64,000 bases of DNA from an uncultured Aquimonas sp. (GCF_937888285.1 NZ_CALART010000111.1:1-64000); one strand, 5' to 3'. Shown: positions 17,885-26,646, counted from the first letter of the stretch. Made by a program: numbers and translations. Notes: generated by a model from the sequence alone, not told the origin.

Positions 17885-19674
17885 GGCCTGCTCCCCTCGG
17901 CATCGCGCAGGTAGGGGAAGCGGCGCGCGCTCGCCGCCGCGCGGGCGGCGCGCAGGCTGGGCTGGCCGCCAATGAAGTCGTCCGGGTAGTAGGCGAGGTG
18001 GCGCACGCCGCGGGCGCGCAGCTGCCGCGCCTGGTCGATCAGCTCGGCCTCGCCGATCGCCTGATCCGCAGTCCAGTCGCGGGCCTGCAGCACGAACACG
18101 GTGCGCTCGAAGCCGGGGTCAGCGGCTTCGACGGCCGCTGCCAGATCGAGCAGCCAGGCGCGCGCGTCGGCGGCGCCTTCCATGCGCGGCATCGCCATCA
18201 GCGCAACGCGGTCGTAAGCGCCCAGCATCGAGGCGTGATCCTGGGCGAACCAGGCGCGGCTCGCGGGCTCAAGCAGCGGTCGCGCGTACAGGTTGCGGGC
18301 GGTTTCGAGACGCGGGCGCTCGGCCTCGGCGGCGGCTTCCAGGCCAAGGCTGAAGTCGATCAGCGCCCTCACCCGCTGGGTATCGTCGGGCAGCGCCTCG
18401 CGCAACTCGTCCTCGCGCAGGAAGGCGTCGTCGTGGAACAGCAGGCCGTCGATCGGCGCGCGCGCGGCGAGATCGGCGTAGAGCTCGCCGACGTACTGCA
18501 GCGCGCGCGGATCGGTCGGGTCGAGGCGCGGGATCTCGCCGGCATTCGAGGCCGCGATGCGGCGCGGCGCGTCGGCGCCTTCGGGCCAGCGCCAGCCCAG
18601 CACCGGCATCCACGCATGCACGGCCACGCCGGTCTTGCGACGCAGCAGCTCGGCGACGCGAGGAAACAGCTCGGCGCGCACCGGCAGATGACGGTTGCCG
18701 AAATACAGCGCATCGGCGGCGCCGTCGCCGTCGGGGTCGGCAAAGGCCTGCAGCCAGACGTGGCTGGGCGCGATCGCGTCGACGCGCGCGACCAGCGCGT
18801 CGAGATTGCGTTCGAGCTGGGCCGGGTCGGCGTCGTAGACGTAGTCCAGATCGACCTGCGCGGCGCGGAAGGCGCGCGGGCGGCGCGGCGCGAGCTCGGC
18901 GACGAAGTCGGCGAGGCTGGCCTCGCTGGCAACATCGAGGCGACCCAGCACCGGCAGGGCATCGACCTGTGCCCGCGGATGCGAGAGGTCGAAGCCGAGC
19001 GTCAGTCCCAAGGCTTCCGCCCGGCGCATGCCCTGCGGTGACCAGGCGCCCTGCGGCCAGGCGATGGCGCGCGGGGCGCTGCCCAGCTGCGCCTGCAGCG
19101 CGTCGATGCTGGCCTTGAGCTCGGCCTCGATACGCGCTGCGTACGCGTCCGTGGATTCCAGCGCACTGCCGTCGAAGCGGCGCCAGGCGCGCGCGGGCAG
19201 GGGCGCTGTGTCCTCAGCCTGCGGCCAGCGCGTGTCCAGTGCGTGACCGGCGCTGATGAATTCGATCGAGCCTTCCTCGGCGATGCGCGTCAGCGCGGCC
19301 CAGTCGAGACGATCGCTGTCGATGCCGATGCGGGACGTCGGCACCGCGGCCACGGCCGGCCAGCCGAAGGCGCGCAGCAGCGGCCAGACCTCGGTTTCCA
19401 GCGAGCGATGCGCGCCGTCGAAGCTGAGCAGCAGGGCGCGCTCAGGCAGGGGCGCACTGCCGCTGCGGGCGTCCAGCACCTGTTGCAGGCTGACCGGCCG
19501 ATAGCCCTGATGGGCCAGCCAGTCCAGGCGCGCGGTCAGCTGCTCGCGCGACAGGCGCTCGTAGCCCGCATGGCGGGACTCGGCGACCACGTCGGCAAAG
19601 CGCAGCACCAGCAGCTCGGCGCCCGCCGGCGCCGACAGCATCAGCAGCAGAACGATCAGGAGCAGGCGGCTCAT
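17881..19674 (-). CDS. pgaB: PgaB-like protein: degenerate NodB deacetylase domain plus GH153-type hydrolase domain
   Basis: 597 residues. The signal peptide ends APAGA (no lipobox cysteine, unlike E. coli PgaB). The N-terminal NodB-like domain (20-240) has lost key residues. The YHDV motif reads FADV (26-29); the catalytic FDDG reads FDGAH (85-89), keeping the first Asp (86) but not the second; the H-x4-H metal motif reads SAGHALD (141-147). By spacing, E. coli His55, Asp115, His184 and His189 are all replaced. The C-terminal domain keeps GLLFHDDA (411-417), the PNAG hydrolase signature. It is probably a periplasmic scaffold or hydrolase without deacetylase activity. Confidence 0.88.
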   Translation of the reverse strand: MSRLLLIVLLLMLSAPAGAELLVLRFADVVAESRHAGYERLSREQLTARLDWLAHQGYRPVSLQQVLDARSGSAPLPERALLLSFDGAHRSLETEVWPLLRAFGWPAVAAVPTSRIGIDSDRLDWAALTRIAEEGSIEFISAGHALDTRWPQAEDTAPLPARAWRRFDGSALESTDAYAARIEAELKASIDALQAQLGSAPRAIAWPQGAWSPQGMRRAEALGLTLGFDLSHPRAQVDALPVLGRLDVASEASLADFVAELAPRRPRAFRAAQVDLDYVYDADPAQLERNLDALVARVDAIAPSHVWLQAFADPDGDGAADALYFGNRHLPVRAELFPRVAELLRRKTGVAVHAWMPVLGWRWPEGADAPRRIAASNAGEIPRLDPTDPRALQYVGELYADLAARAPIDGLLFHDDAFLREDELREALPDDTQRVRALIDFSLGLEAAAEAERPRLETARNLYARPLLEPASRAWFAQDHASMLGAYDRVALMAMPRMEGAADARAWLLDLAAAVEAADPGFERTVFVLQARDWTADQAIGEAELIDQARQLRARGVRHLAYYPDDFIGGQPSLRAARAAASARRFPYLRDAEGSRP

Positions 19675-21734
19675 TCGCCACCCCCGATGCGCAGCACCAG
19701 CGCCCAGCGCTCCTCGCGGCGGCCGTCATAGACCGGTCGGCTCCAGCGCAGGCCCAGGCTGGCCTCGTGGCCGATGCGCCACTGCCAGCGCGGCATCACT
19801 TCGATGGCTGGTGTCCAGTGGCTGCCGTAGCCGTCCTGCCAGCCGCGGCTGACATCGACATCGATGCGCAGGCGCCAGGCCTCGCTGTACTCGCGGGTCA
19901 GCACGCGGTCGAGGGTGAGGCCGGCGTCGGCGCTGGCGTCGCGGCGCGGATTGAAGTACGGCGCGTCCTCGCGGCTGGCGCGGCCGGCACCGAGGCCCAG
20001 GCGCGTGTACCACTCGCCGCGCGGCTGCGCGCGCAGCTGCTGGCGGTGCGAGAGATACGCGCTGCTTCGCACATTGCCGTCCTCGTAGCGCAGCTGCTCC
20101 AGGCTCAAGCCGCTGCGGCTGCGCTCGTCGGGGCTACGGGACAGGCCGAGCTGGATGCCGTCGGCGCGGATGCCGGCGGCGCGCGCCTGCAGCGAGGCGA
20201 AGGGCGCGTGCCGCCACAGCGCGACCGAGCTGCGCCAGATATCGCTGTGGCGATAGCGCAGCCAGCCCCCCATGGTGGTCTCGCGTACGAAGTCGTCAAA
20301 CGTGCGGCCGGCTTCCAGGCCGAATCCGAGCCGATCCTGCTGGCGGCTCAGGGTCAGTGCTGCGCGTTCGCGCTCGATGCGCTGTCCTTGGAAATCCGCC
20401 CAGTGCACCCCGGCCAGCGCGCCGATCCGCCAGGCGTCGTCCAGCAACGGGCCCTGCCAGTGCGCCAGCGCGCGGAACTCGGCGTTGCCGCCCGGGCCCA
20501 GCGGCCCGCCGCTGTTTTGGTCTACCAGGGTCGACCGCGCGCGCAGGGCCTCGATGTTCCACTGCGCGCCCTGTCGGCGCTGCCAGCGCTGCTGCACGCC
20601 CTGGGCCTGGCGATGTTCGCCGTGCGTGGCGATGAAGGCATCGAGCTTGGCGCGCGCCTCGCGTACGCGATGCAGATCCAGCAGGGCCTCGATTTCGGCG
20701 GCGCGCGGCAGCACCCAGTCGGGCGATTCGGTGATCGCCATGCGCGCGCTGAGCAGCGCCTGCTCGGCCCAGCCGCGACGGCGCTCGATGCCGGCGCGGG
20801 CTTCCAGCAGGCCGGCATCGAGTGGGGAGAGATCGCTGAGTTCGGCGATCCGCGCATGTGCGGCATGGATCTGTTCGCGGAAGTTCTCGATCAGCATGCT
20901 GTCGAGATCGACGCTGGCGTGCGCCCAGTTCGCTCGGCCTTCTCGATCGAAGGGCGGCTGCGCCTTGCGCCAGTCGGCGAGCAGGGTTCGCGCCTCGTCG
21001 TGCTTCTCCTGCTCCAGCAAGGCATAGGCCAGCAGCACATGGGCGGTGGGTTGGGCCGGCTCATCGGCCAGCACGGCTTCCAGCAGGGCCTGCGCGCGCG
21101 CGGGATCGCGCTGGGCCATCAGGGAATCGGCGACCGGCAGGCGCAGCCAGCCGGGCAGGGCGATGTCCTGCTCTTCGCGTCGCTCGAACTGGGCGATCAC
21201 CTCGGCGTGGCGGCCGAGCAGCTGCAGCACCAGCAGGCGGTCATTGCGCAGGCGCTGCAGGGCGCCGGCATCCGCTGCAGCCAGCCCCGACTCCAGTGCG
21301 CCGTACTCTGCAAGCAGCGCCAGCAGCAGCGCCTCACGCCGCTGCGGGTCGGCCTCGAGCTGTGCCCAGTTCAGGCGGCGCGCGCGTGCGTCCAGCTCGA
21401 AGCCCAGGGCTTCGGCAGGGCTGAACAGCGCGGGATGCGCGCGGTACTGGCGCCAGGCTTCGAGCGCCGCGCCCTGCAGCTGCAGCGTGAGCGCGCGCTC
21501 GCGCAAGGCTTCCGCGTGCTCCGGCTGCGCGCGCAGGACCTCGGCGTACGCGACCAGCGCTCGCGGCAAGGCGCCGCGTCTGCGCGCTTCAGTCGCATTT
21601 TCCAATTGTTCAGTAACATTCGTTTGCGAGTGACGCTGGGTGTCAATCTCCGCCGCCTTCGCGGTCAGGCATGCACCGACAACTCCCAAGGCAAGCAGCA
21701 ACCTCGCCTTGGGATGGAACCTGGGGGGTGACAT
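19671..21734 (-). CDS. pgaA: Outer-membrane poly-GlcNAc export porin PgaA
   Basis: 687 residues from ATG 21734 (MSPPRFHPKARLLLALG), with a signal peptide ending LTAKA. The first two-thirds is a helical TPR superhelix, which in PgaA binds polymer and PgaB. The last about 280 residues alternate polar and hydrophobic residues as outer-membrane beta strands and end LVLRIGGGE. An in-frame upstream extension of 29 residues lacks conservation signals. First gene of pgaABCD; it overlaps pgaB by 4 nt. A CRP/Clp-type palindrome lies about 90 nt upstream. Confidence 0.92.
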   Translation of the reverse strand: MSPPRFHPKARLLLALGVVGACLTAKAAEIDTQRHSQTNVTEQLENATEARRRGALPRALVAYAEVLRAQPEHAEALRERALTLQLQGAALEAWRQYRAHPALFSPAEALGFELDARARRLNWAQLEADPQRREALLLALLAEYGALESGLAAADAGALQRLRNDRLLVLQLLGRHAEVIAQFERREEQDIALPGWLRLPVADSLMAQRDPARAQALLEAVLADEPAQPTAHVLLAYALLEQEKHDEARTLLADWRKAQPPFDREGRANWAHASVDLDSMLIENFREQIHAAHARIAELSDLSPLDAGLLEARAGIERRRGWAEQALLSARMAITESPDWVLPRAAEIEALLDLHRVREARAKLDAFIATHGEHRQAQGVQQRWQRRQGAQWNIEALRARSTLVDQNSGGPLGPGGNAEFRALAHWQGPLLDDAWRIGALAGVHWADFQGQRIERERAALTLSRQQDRLGFGLEAGRTFDDFVRETTMGGWLRYRHSDIWRSSVALWRHAPFASLQARAAGIRADGIQLGLSRSPDERSRSGLSLEQLRYEDGNVRSSAYLSHRQQLRAQPRGEWYTRLGLGAGRASREDAPYFNPRRDASADAGLTLDRVLTREYSEAWRLRIDVDVSRGWQDGYGSHWTPAIEVMPRWQWRIGHEASLGLRWSRPVYDGRREERWALVLRIGGGE

Positions 21735-21822
21735 CGCTTGCACGTAGCTCCAGAAAGGCAGGCCAGCGCGCGGCCGAACAGCTGCGCGCGGTTTCGGCCC
21801 TTCAAGCAGATTGCGTGCCAAT

Positions 21823-21838
21823 CGTGACGAGAGTCACG
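21823..21838. promoter_or_regulatory. CRP/Clp-family binding site candidate upstream of pgaA
   Basis: CGTGACGAGAGTCACG fits GTGA-N6-TCAC, the core of the CRP consensus TGTGA-N6-TCACA. Xanthomonas Clp, a c-di-GMP-responsive CRP relative, recognises similar sites. It lies 89 nt upstream of the pgaA ATG and 336 nt from the divergent gene. Confidence 0.45.
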
Positions 21839-21918
21839 CGAGTAGCGCGATCAGCGCGCTTTGAAACCCTGCAGGCCCCGGATCGGCAAAGCGAGTCCGG
21901 GCGCCACCGCGCCAATGA

Positions 21919-21932
21919 AAACATTTGCAACG
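21919..21932. promoter_or_regulatory. 14-mer shared with the kinase upstream region
   Basis: AAACATTTGCAACG, identical to 2761-2774 upstream of the membrane kinase. Its centre TTGCAA is palindromic. Function unknown. Confidence 0.25.
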
Positions 21933-22173
21933 CAGATTCAACTTGAGCTTTTCCACGCAAGTTGCTGATCAGTCGCGCCTGGGCATGGATGGACTTGCCG
22001 GATGCCTCGCGTTTCCACTCTTCGAGGCCGCACGCAAGCGGCATGCTGCAGGAGTGTGGGCGGCATCAAGTTCGGCGCGTGGGGTAGCCTTCACGCGCTG
22101 CGCTCGATCTGCGGGGAACACGGATCCGGAGCCGCAACAGGGGTGATTCGCAACTCATCAAGGGGTAATACGC

Positions 22174-24135
22174 ATGAAGCGACTTCTCGCTGCGACTGCT
22201 TGCGCGGTCGTCATGTTCGCCGGTTCTGCCGGCAATGCGCTGGCTCAGACCGGCGCTCGGCAGGCCGCGTCGGCCGGACAGCTGGCAAGTGGCGGCAAGC
22301 CGGAATGGAGTATCGGTTTGAACCAGAGGCTGGGCGGCGGCACCGTGGTGTTGAGCGAGGACTTCGCCGACATCACCACGCTCACGGCGGCGGGCTGGGT
22401 GCAGAACAACCTGTCCGTACCGGTGGGCACGACCGGTTGGTTCCAGGGCAACAGTGCCGTGTTTCCCTCGCAGGCAGGTGCCCCGACGGCCTATATCGGA
22501 GCCAACTTCAACAACACCGCGGGTGTGGGAACGATCGACAACTGGCTGATCACGCCGGTGCTGCCGCTGGCGACGCTGGAGTCCTTCAGCTTCTTTGCGC
22601 GCTCGCCCGACGGCTCCACGTTCCCCGACCGCATCCAGGTGCGGATGAACGTGACCAACACCGGCAGTAATCCGGCGGACTTCACGGTGCAGCTCGCCGA
22701 TCTGAATCCGGTATCGACCTCGGGCTGGGCGCAAACCACGATCACCAGCTTCCCCGGCGCACCGGCGCAGGGGCGTCTTGCCTTCCGCTACTTCGTCGCA
22801 AATGCCGGCCCGGATGGCAGCAATTCGGACTTCATCGGCATCGACTCGGTCGTTGCTGTCGAAGGCGGCCAGACGCTGGCGCTGGGGACGGTGAGCGCCG
22901 TCGATGCGTGCGCGTCCCTGCCGGGCAACGTGAACGGCATCATCGAACCCGGTGAGCAGATCACCCTGAGCCTGCCGCTGCAGGCCTCGGGCGGCGCCTT
23001 CACTGGCGTGGGTGGCGTGCTGAGCAGCAGCAGCCCCGGCGTCACCATCGTCAACGGCATCGGCAGCTACGGCAATATCGCTGCCGGCGCCAGCGCCAGT
23101 GCCAGCTACACGGTGCGCGTGGCCGAGTCGGTCGCCTGCAGCAGCACGCTGAACTTCTCGCTGGCCGTCACCAGCACCGAGGGCAATTTCAGCTTCCCGG
23201 TGACGCGTCCGGTGGGTCAGGCCGCTGCCATCGCCTATGCGGGCGTGCCGGGCGCGATCCCCGACAACAACGCCACCGGCATCAGCAGCACGGCGACGGT
23301 CAGCGGCGTTCCCGGTCCCATCAGCAGCGTGCGTGTGCGCGTGAACGCGGCCCACACCTGGGTGGGGGATGTGGCCATCCGGCTGACCAGCCCGGGCGGA
23401 ACGACCCTGACCCTGCTGGACCGCCCCGGCGTCCCGGCGTCCGGAGCGGGCTGCAGCAACAACAACATCAATGTCCTGTTCGAAGACGGTGCTCCCGATC
23501 CTGAATCCGCTTGCGACGCGGCGGGCTCCGCCGCGGCGTGGCCTGTCGCCACCGCTGGGCCAGTTCAGGCCTTCTCCAGCCTCGCCGGCCAGAACGCCAA
23601 CGGCGTATGGACCCTGACCGTCACAGATTCGGCGGCTCTTGATACCGGAACGCTCAACAGCTGGGAGCTGATCCTTGATCCGGCGCCGGTGGGGACCTGC
23701 ACGGTGTGCCCGAGCCCGCCGGCCTTTGCGCTCAGCGCGAGCTCGCTGAATCTGGGTCAGGTCACCCTGGGTGGCAACTCGGCGCCGCAGTTCATCACGG
23801 TCACCAACAGTGGAGCCGGCCCGGGCACGCTGGACAGCATCAACTTCAGCGGTCCCTTCGTGCGTGCTGGTGGCACCTGCGGTGCGCTCCCGTTTGCGCT
23901 GGCTGCGGGGGCTTCGTGCACGATCGGCGTGAGCATGAGTGGCGCCGCCGCGGGTAGCCAGAGCGGCAGCATGACCGTGTCCGCCTCGGGTCAGACGCTG
24001 ACGGCCTCGCTGACCGGCGTCGTCGCCTCGCCGCGGGCTGCCATCGTGCCGGTCGACAGCCCTTGGGCGCTGGGCCTGCTGCTGGCGGCGCTGAGCCTCT
24101 TCGGTGGCCTCGCATTGCTGCGTCGCCCGCATTGA
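22174..24135 (+). CDS. Secreted mosaic protein: choice-of-anchor J, P-domain, ASH-like domain, IPTL-like tail
   Basis: 653 residues with AAGGGG 7-8 nt before the ATG. Signal peptide 1-24 (ends NALA). Residues 45-230 resemble a choice-of-anchor J/cleaved-adhesin module (LSEDFAD, WLITPVL, FIGIDSV). Residues 235-350 are Ig-like (IIEPGEQITLSLPL). Residues 355-510 are a proprotein-convertase P-domain (VRVRVNAAHTWVGDVAIRLTSP, GVWTLTVTDSA). Residues 515-615 are an ASPM/SPD-2/Hydin-like beta module. The end is VPVDSPWALGLLLA, a hydrophobic helix and LLRRPH, like IPTL-CTERM sorting tails. No protease domain accompanies the P-domain. A surface-anchored or sorted protein is likely. Confidence 0.85.
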   Translation: MKRLLAATACAVVMFAGSAGNALAQTGARQAASAGQLASGGKPEWSIGLNQRLGGGTVVLSEDFADITTLTAAGWVQNNLSVPVGTTGWFQGNSAVFPSQAGAPTAYIGANFNNTAGVGTIDNWLITPVLPLATLESFSFFARSPDGSTFPDRIQVRMNVTNTGSNPADFTVQLADLNPVSTSGWAQTTITSFPGAPAQGRLAFRYFVANAGPDGSNSDFIGIDSVVAVEGGQTLALGTVSAVDACASLPGNVNGIIEPGEQITLSLPLQASGGAFTGVGGVLSSSSPGVTIVNGIGSYGNIAAGASASASYTVRVAESVACSSTLNFSLAVTSTEGNFSFPVTRPVGQAAAIAYAGVPGAIPDNNATGISSTATVSGVPGPISSVRVRVNAAHTWVGDVAIRLTSPGGTTLTLLDRPGVPASGAGCSNNNINVLFEDGAPDPESACDAAGSAAAWPVATAGPVQAFSSLAGQNANGVWTLTVTDSAALDTGTLNSWELILDPAPVGTCTVCPSPPAFALSASSLNLGQVTLGGNSAPQFITVTNSGAGPGTLDSINFSGPFVRAGGTCGALPFALAAGASCTIGVSMSGAAAGSQSGSMTVSASGQTLTASLTGVVASPRAAIVPVDSPWALGLLLAALSLFGGLALLRRPH

Positions 24136-24151
24136 CCAACTGGCAGCAGGC

Positions 24152-24172
24152 GGACCCTTCGCTGAAGGGTCC
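24152..24172 (+). terminator. Stem-loop immediately after the secreted mosaic gene
   Basis: GGACCCTTC and GAAGGGTCC pair around a 3-nt loop, 17 nt after the stop. There is no T tract, so it may protect the 3' end rather than terminate. Confidence 0.5.
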
Positions 24173-24199
24173 GGCCTGACCGGCTCGTGATGCGCCCTG

Positions 24200-24233
24200 A
24201 ACGCCCGCCTCTCTCACCGGAGGCGGGCGTTTC
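24200..24233 (+). terminator. Strong hairpin, probable intrinsic terminator
   Basis: Arms AACGCCCGCCTC and GAGGCGGGCGTT-like (AACGCCCGCC / GGCGGGCGTT) around a loop containing TCTCACCGG, followed by TTCACTTT. It ends the transcript of the secreted mosaic gene. The rest of the gap up to 24444 shows no gene. Confidence 0.7.
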
Positions 24234-24444
24234 ACTTTCGGTGAATGCCCTTCGCGCGTGCCCGGCAGGGCTTTGTGGCCCGGGCTTCCACGCGGCGTCG
24301 TGGTCATCGGGAAGCGCCGCGCCGGGCAGGTGGCTTGTCTGGTCTGTCGCGAGGCGCCAGTGCAGGAAACAAGTCGACAATGCGTACGTTCGCTGCCTGA
24401 GGCGCGTAGCATCGCCCCCCCTGCCCAAGCCCAGATCCAGGCCC

Positions 24445-24927
24445 GTGATCAACAACGACACCCTGCGCGCCGTCCGCTACATGCTCGACCTGAGTGACCC
24501 CAAGGTGGTCGAGATCATCCAGCGGGTCCGCGCCGACTTTCCGATCGACAAGACCGAAGTGCAGGCGCTCACCAAGAAGGAGGGCGAGCCCGGCTTCCGC
24601 GAATGCGGCGACAGCACGCTGGCGCACTTCCTCGATGGTCTGATCGTGCATCTGCGCGGCCGCGACGAAAGCAAGCCGCCACGGCCGGTCGAGAAGCACA
24701 TGAACAACAACGTCGTGCTGAAGAAGCTGCGCGTCGCCTTCGAGCTGAAGGATGTCGACATGCACGCGATCTTCGAGTCGGTCGGAATCGAACTTGGCAA
24801 GCCCGAGCTCAACGCCCTGTTCCGCGATCGCAGCCACAAGAACTATCGCGTCTGCGGCGATCAGCTGCTGCGCAATTTCCTGCGCGGCCTGACCCAGCGG
24901 GTGCGGCCCGAAGGCGAAGGCGGCTGA
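24445..24927 (+). CDS. DUF1456 family protein (YehS-like)
   Basis: 160 residues from GTG 24445, where homology begins (INNDTLRAVRYMLDLSD). The protein is two copies of the DUF1456 module: each starts N-x-x-L-(R/K)-x-(V/L)-R and ends CGD-x-x-L-x-x-FL-x-GL. E. coli YehS is 156 residues and of unknown function. In-frame sequence upstream to 24187 reads through non-coding DNA after the terminator and is rejected as coding. Confidence 0.88.
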   Translation: MINNDTLRAVRYMLDLSDPKVVEIIQRVRADFPIDKTEVQALTKKEGEPGFRECGDSTLAHFLDGLIVHLRGRDESKPPRPVEKHMNNNVVLKKLRVAFELKDVDMHAIFESVGIELGKPELNALFRDRSHKNYRVCGDQLLRNFLRGLTQRVRPEGEGG

Positions 24928-25005
24928 GCGGCCGCTGCTGCGCGTCTGTCGAGGGCGGGTGGCGCGCGAGTGCGTGTGCGCGCGGAAAGTCGCACCTCTC
25001 GCGAC

Positions 25006-25404
25006 TCAATCCATGCGCATCAGGCCCGGCGCATCGGCCTCGCGACTGCGGGTGAGCAGGCGGCAGCCGGTGTCGTGCTCGTAGCCCTCGATCAGCGGAT
25101 TCAGCGTCAGCAGCTGACGCAGATAGGCCTCGTCCTCGCGCAGGGCGTTTTCCTCGCGCCCTGCGGCCGTCAGGATGCGCTCGCGCTGGCGCCTGTCGAT
25201 GCGGATCTGCGGGCAGTGCGTCGCCGCCACGTCAAGCGTAGCCAGCACTTCGGCCGCACGCGTAACTGCGGTGCTGCCCTGCAGTTCTGGCGCGGGCGCC
25301 GAGACCTCGCGCGTCTGCCCCGCATCGAGGCGCGCACAGCCGCCGAGCAGGCCGAATAGAAGCAGACAGCAGGCGGTTCCGATGTGGGGGTGGCGGCGAT
25401 GCAT
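25006..25404 (-). CDS. Hypothetical lipoprotein
   Basis: 132 residues from ATG 25404. The signal has a lipobox LLGGC (Cys at about residue 23) after a hydrophobic run. The mature part is mostly helical and charged with no recognised domain (TLDVAATHCPQIRIDRRQRERIL, then ENALREDEAYLRQLLTLNPL). Two cysteines in the mature part could form a disulfide. It is downstream of the TonB-like gene on the same strand with 133 nt between them. Confidence 0.6.
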   Translation of the reverse strand: MHRRHPHIGTACCLLLFGLLGGCARLDAGQTREVSAPAPELQGSTAVTRAAEVLATLDVAATHCPQIRIDRRQRERILTAAGREENALREDEAYLRQLLTLNPLIEGYEHDTGCRLLTRSREADAPGLMRMD

Positions 25405-25537
25405 GTGGCGTCCATCGGCTAGGCAGGGGGCACGGCGGGAGCACCCGCCGCGCCCCTGCATCATCGCAAATCCCGCGCCGGTATCCGCCCTTGCTGTGCC
25501 GCCGTAGCGGGCAACGCTGCAAGGGCCGGCGCCTTGT

Positions 25538-26014
25538 TCAGGAGGCACCGCGTTCCACGGATGCGGCCTGTGCGCTTGCGCTTGCAGGGCTGCCCAGCCT
25601 GAAGCGGAAGCTCTGACGAACGGTCAGGGCGACAGGGTGGCCTTCGCGTTCGGCCGGCGCGAATTGCCAGCCGGCCATGGCGCGCAGCGCGCTGTCGCGC
25701 ATCGACTGCGAGTTGGACCAGCGAACCCGGGGCTTGGACACGCTGCCATCCGTCAGCACCTCGAACTCCAGCACCACATGGCCCTGCGTGCGTCGCCACA
25801 GATCGGCAGTCGGGTACTGCGGCTCGGTGCCCGAAAGCAAGCGCGGAGCGGTGTCGCAGTCCTCGCTGGCGCAGATGTCGCGCTGCGCCAGCTCAGCGTT
25901 GAAGGCTGCGACGAAGCTGTTGCTTCCGGCCTCGCTTGCGCGAGAGCAACACAGGCCCAGCGCGAAAGCTGACAGGAAAATGGCGGTACGCACAGGAATG
26001 CCGGTCATGAACAT
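25538..26014 (-). CDS. TonB C-terminal domain (energy-transducer-like) protein
   Basis: 158 residues from ATG 26014, chosen because AAGGAGA lies 8 nt upstream. An N-terminal hydrophobic segment (about 8-24) serves as a signal or anchor. The TonB_C fold follows: PQYPTADLWRRTQGHVVLEFEVLTDGSVSKPRVRWSNS, then SALRAMAGWQFAPAEREGHPVALTVRQSFRFRL. There is no long Pro-rich spacer, so it may be a periplasmic TonB-like protein rather than a full transducer. No ExbB/ExbD nearby. Confidence 0.82.
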   Translation of the reverse strand: MFMTGIPVRTAIFLSAFALGLCCSRASEAGSNSFVAAFNAELAQRDICASEDCDTAPRLLSGTEPQYPTADLWRRTQGHVVLEFEVLTDGSVSKPRVRWSNSQSMRDSALRAMAGWQFAPAEREGHPVALTVRQSFRFRLGSPASASAQAASVERGAS

Positions 26015-26144
26015 GGTGTCGATCTCCTTGGATGCCTGAAGGCCGCGCGGGCGCGCGGTGCCGGTGAACCCGGCGGAGGCTGCTACGCAGCTGCATCCGA
26101 AAAGGGGTTGGAGGCGATGCGGCCGACGCGCGGCGAAGGTGAGC

Positions 26145-26167
26145 TTGTCCACACCGCCTGTGGAAAA
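26145..26167. other. Pair of inverted DnaA-box-like words
   Basis: TTGTCCACA (26145-26153) and TGTGGAAAA (26159-26167) face each other across 5 nt. Each differs from TTATCCACA by one or two bases. It lies in a 266-nt gap (26015-26280). Only a resemblance; there is no AT-rich unwinding tract or replication gene. Confidence 0.3.
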
Positions 26168-26280
26168 CCCTGTGCGCAGCCCTGTGGGCGCGCTGCGCAG
26201 CCCCTTTGCCGGCAGTCACTTGCCGAACGCTGGGCAGGAAGTAGCCAGCGCCGCCGGGTACTGCCAGTTGCGAAGTCCGG

Positions 26281-26646
26281 CTACTTGCGAAGGTAGTAGA
26301 TCGACTGGCTGTAGAGCCGCGAGAGCTGTGTGGCGTCCAGCCAAGCGAAGCTTGGGCCCAGCGAGGCGCTGAAGGCCTCGATCGAGGGCAGAGCCAAGTC
26401 GTCCCGCTGATCACGCAGCAGGTCGAGCAACGCCTCCCTGCCTGCGCCAATCGTCTGCCGCGCGAGCACGTCCAGCGCATCGCGCTGGCTGGCGTCGAGA
26501 TTGGGATGAGCGGCGGCCAGCCGGCCCTGGATCGGCTGCAGCCACTCCGGACCCCACGCCATGGCAAGCGCCAGGGCCTGGTTGCGCAGCGCCGTGTCAG
26601 CCCAGTCAAGGCGGTCGACAGCGCTGTGGGGCGGCGGCTCAGGCAT
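26281..26646 (-). CDS. Hypothetical protein coupled to a THI5-like gene
   Basis: 121 residues from ATG 26646, overlapping the end of the upstream gene by 8 nt, which supports it being real and coupled. It is helical (DRLDWADTALRNQALALAMAWGPEWLQPIQGRLAAAHP, then LPSIEAFSASLGPSFAWLDATQLSRLY). No family is recognised. There is no signal or membrane segment. It may assist the adjacent NMT1-like protein. Confidence 0.55.
   Translation of the reverse strand: MPEPPPHSAVDRLDWADTALRNQALALAMAWGPEWLQPIQGRLAAAHPNLDASQRDALDVLARQTIGAGREALLDLLRDQRDDLALPSIEAFSASLGPSFAWLDATQLSRLYSQSIYYLRK

Larger units (their letters stand above)
21735..22173. other. Divergent intergenic region of pgaA and the secreted mosaic gene
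   Basis: 439 nt with no supported gene. It contains a CRP/Clp-like palindrome (21823-21838) and the 14-mer AAACATTTGCAACG (21919-21932), and ends in an AAGGGG ribosome site before the ATG at 22174. GC content is lower here than in flanking genes. Promoters for both directions must lie within it. Confidence 0.6.

Noticed and set aside
16626..17972. N-terminal extension of pgaD through pgaC (632-codon frame)
   Set aside because: The extension is a shadow of pgaC in another frame; PgaD homology starts at the ATG overlapping the pgaC stop.
24187..24444. Upstream extension of the DUF1456 gene
   Set aside because: It would start inside the terminator of the previous gene; DUF1456 similarity begins at GTG 24445.
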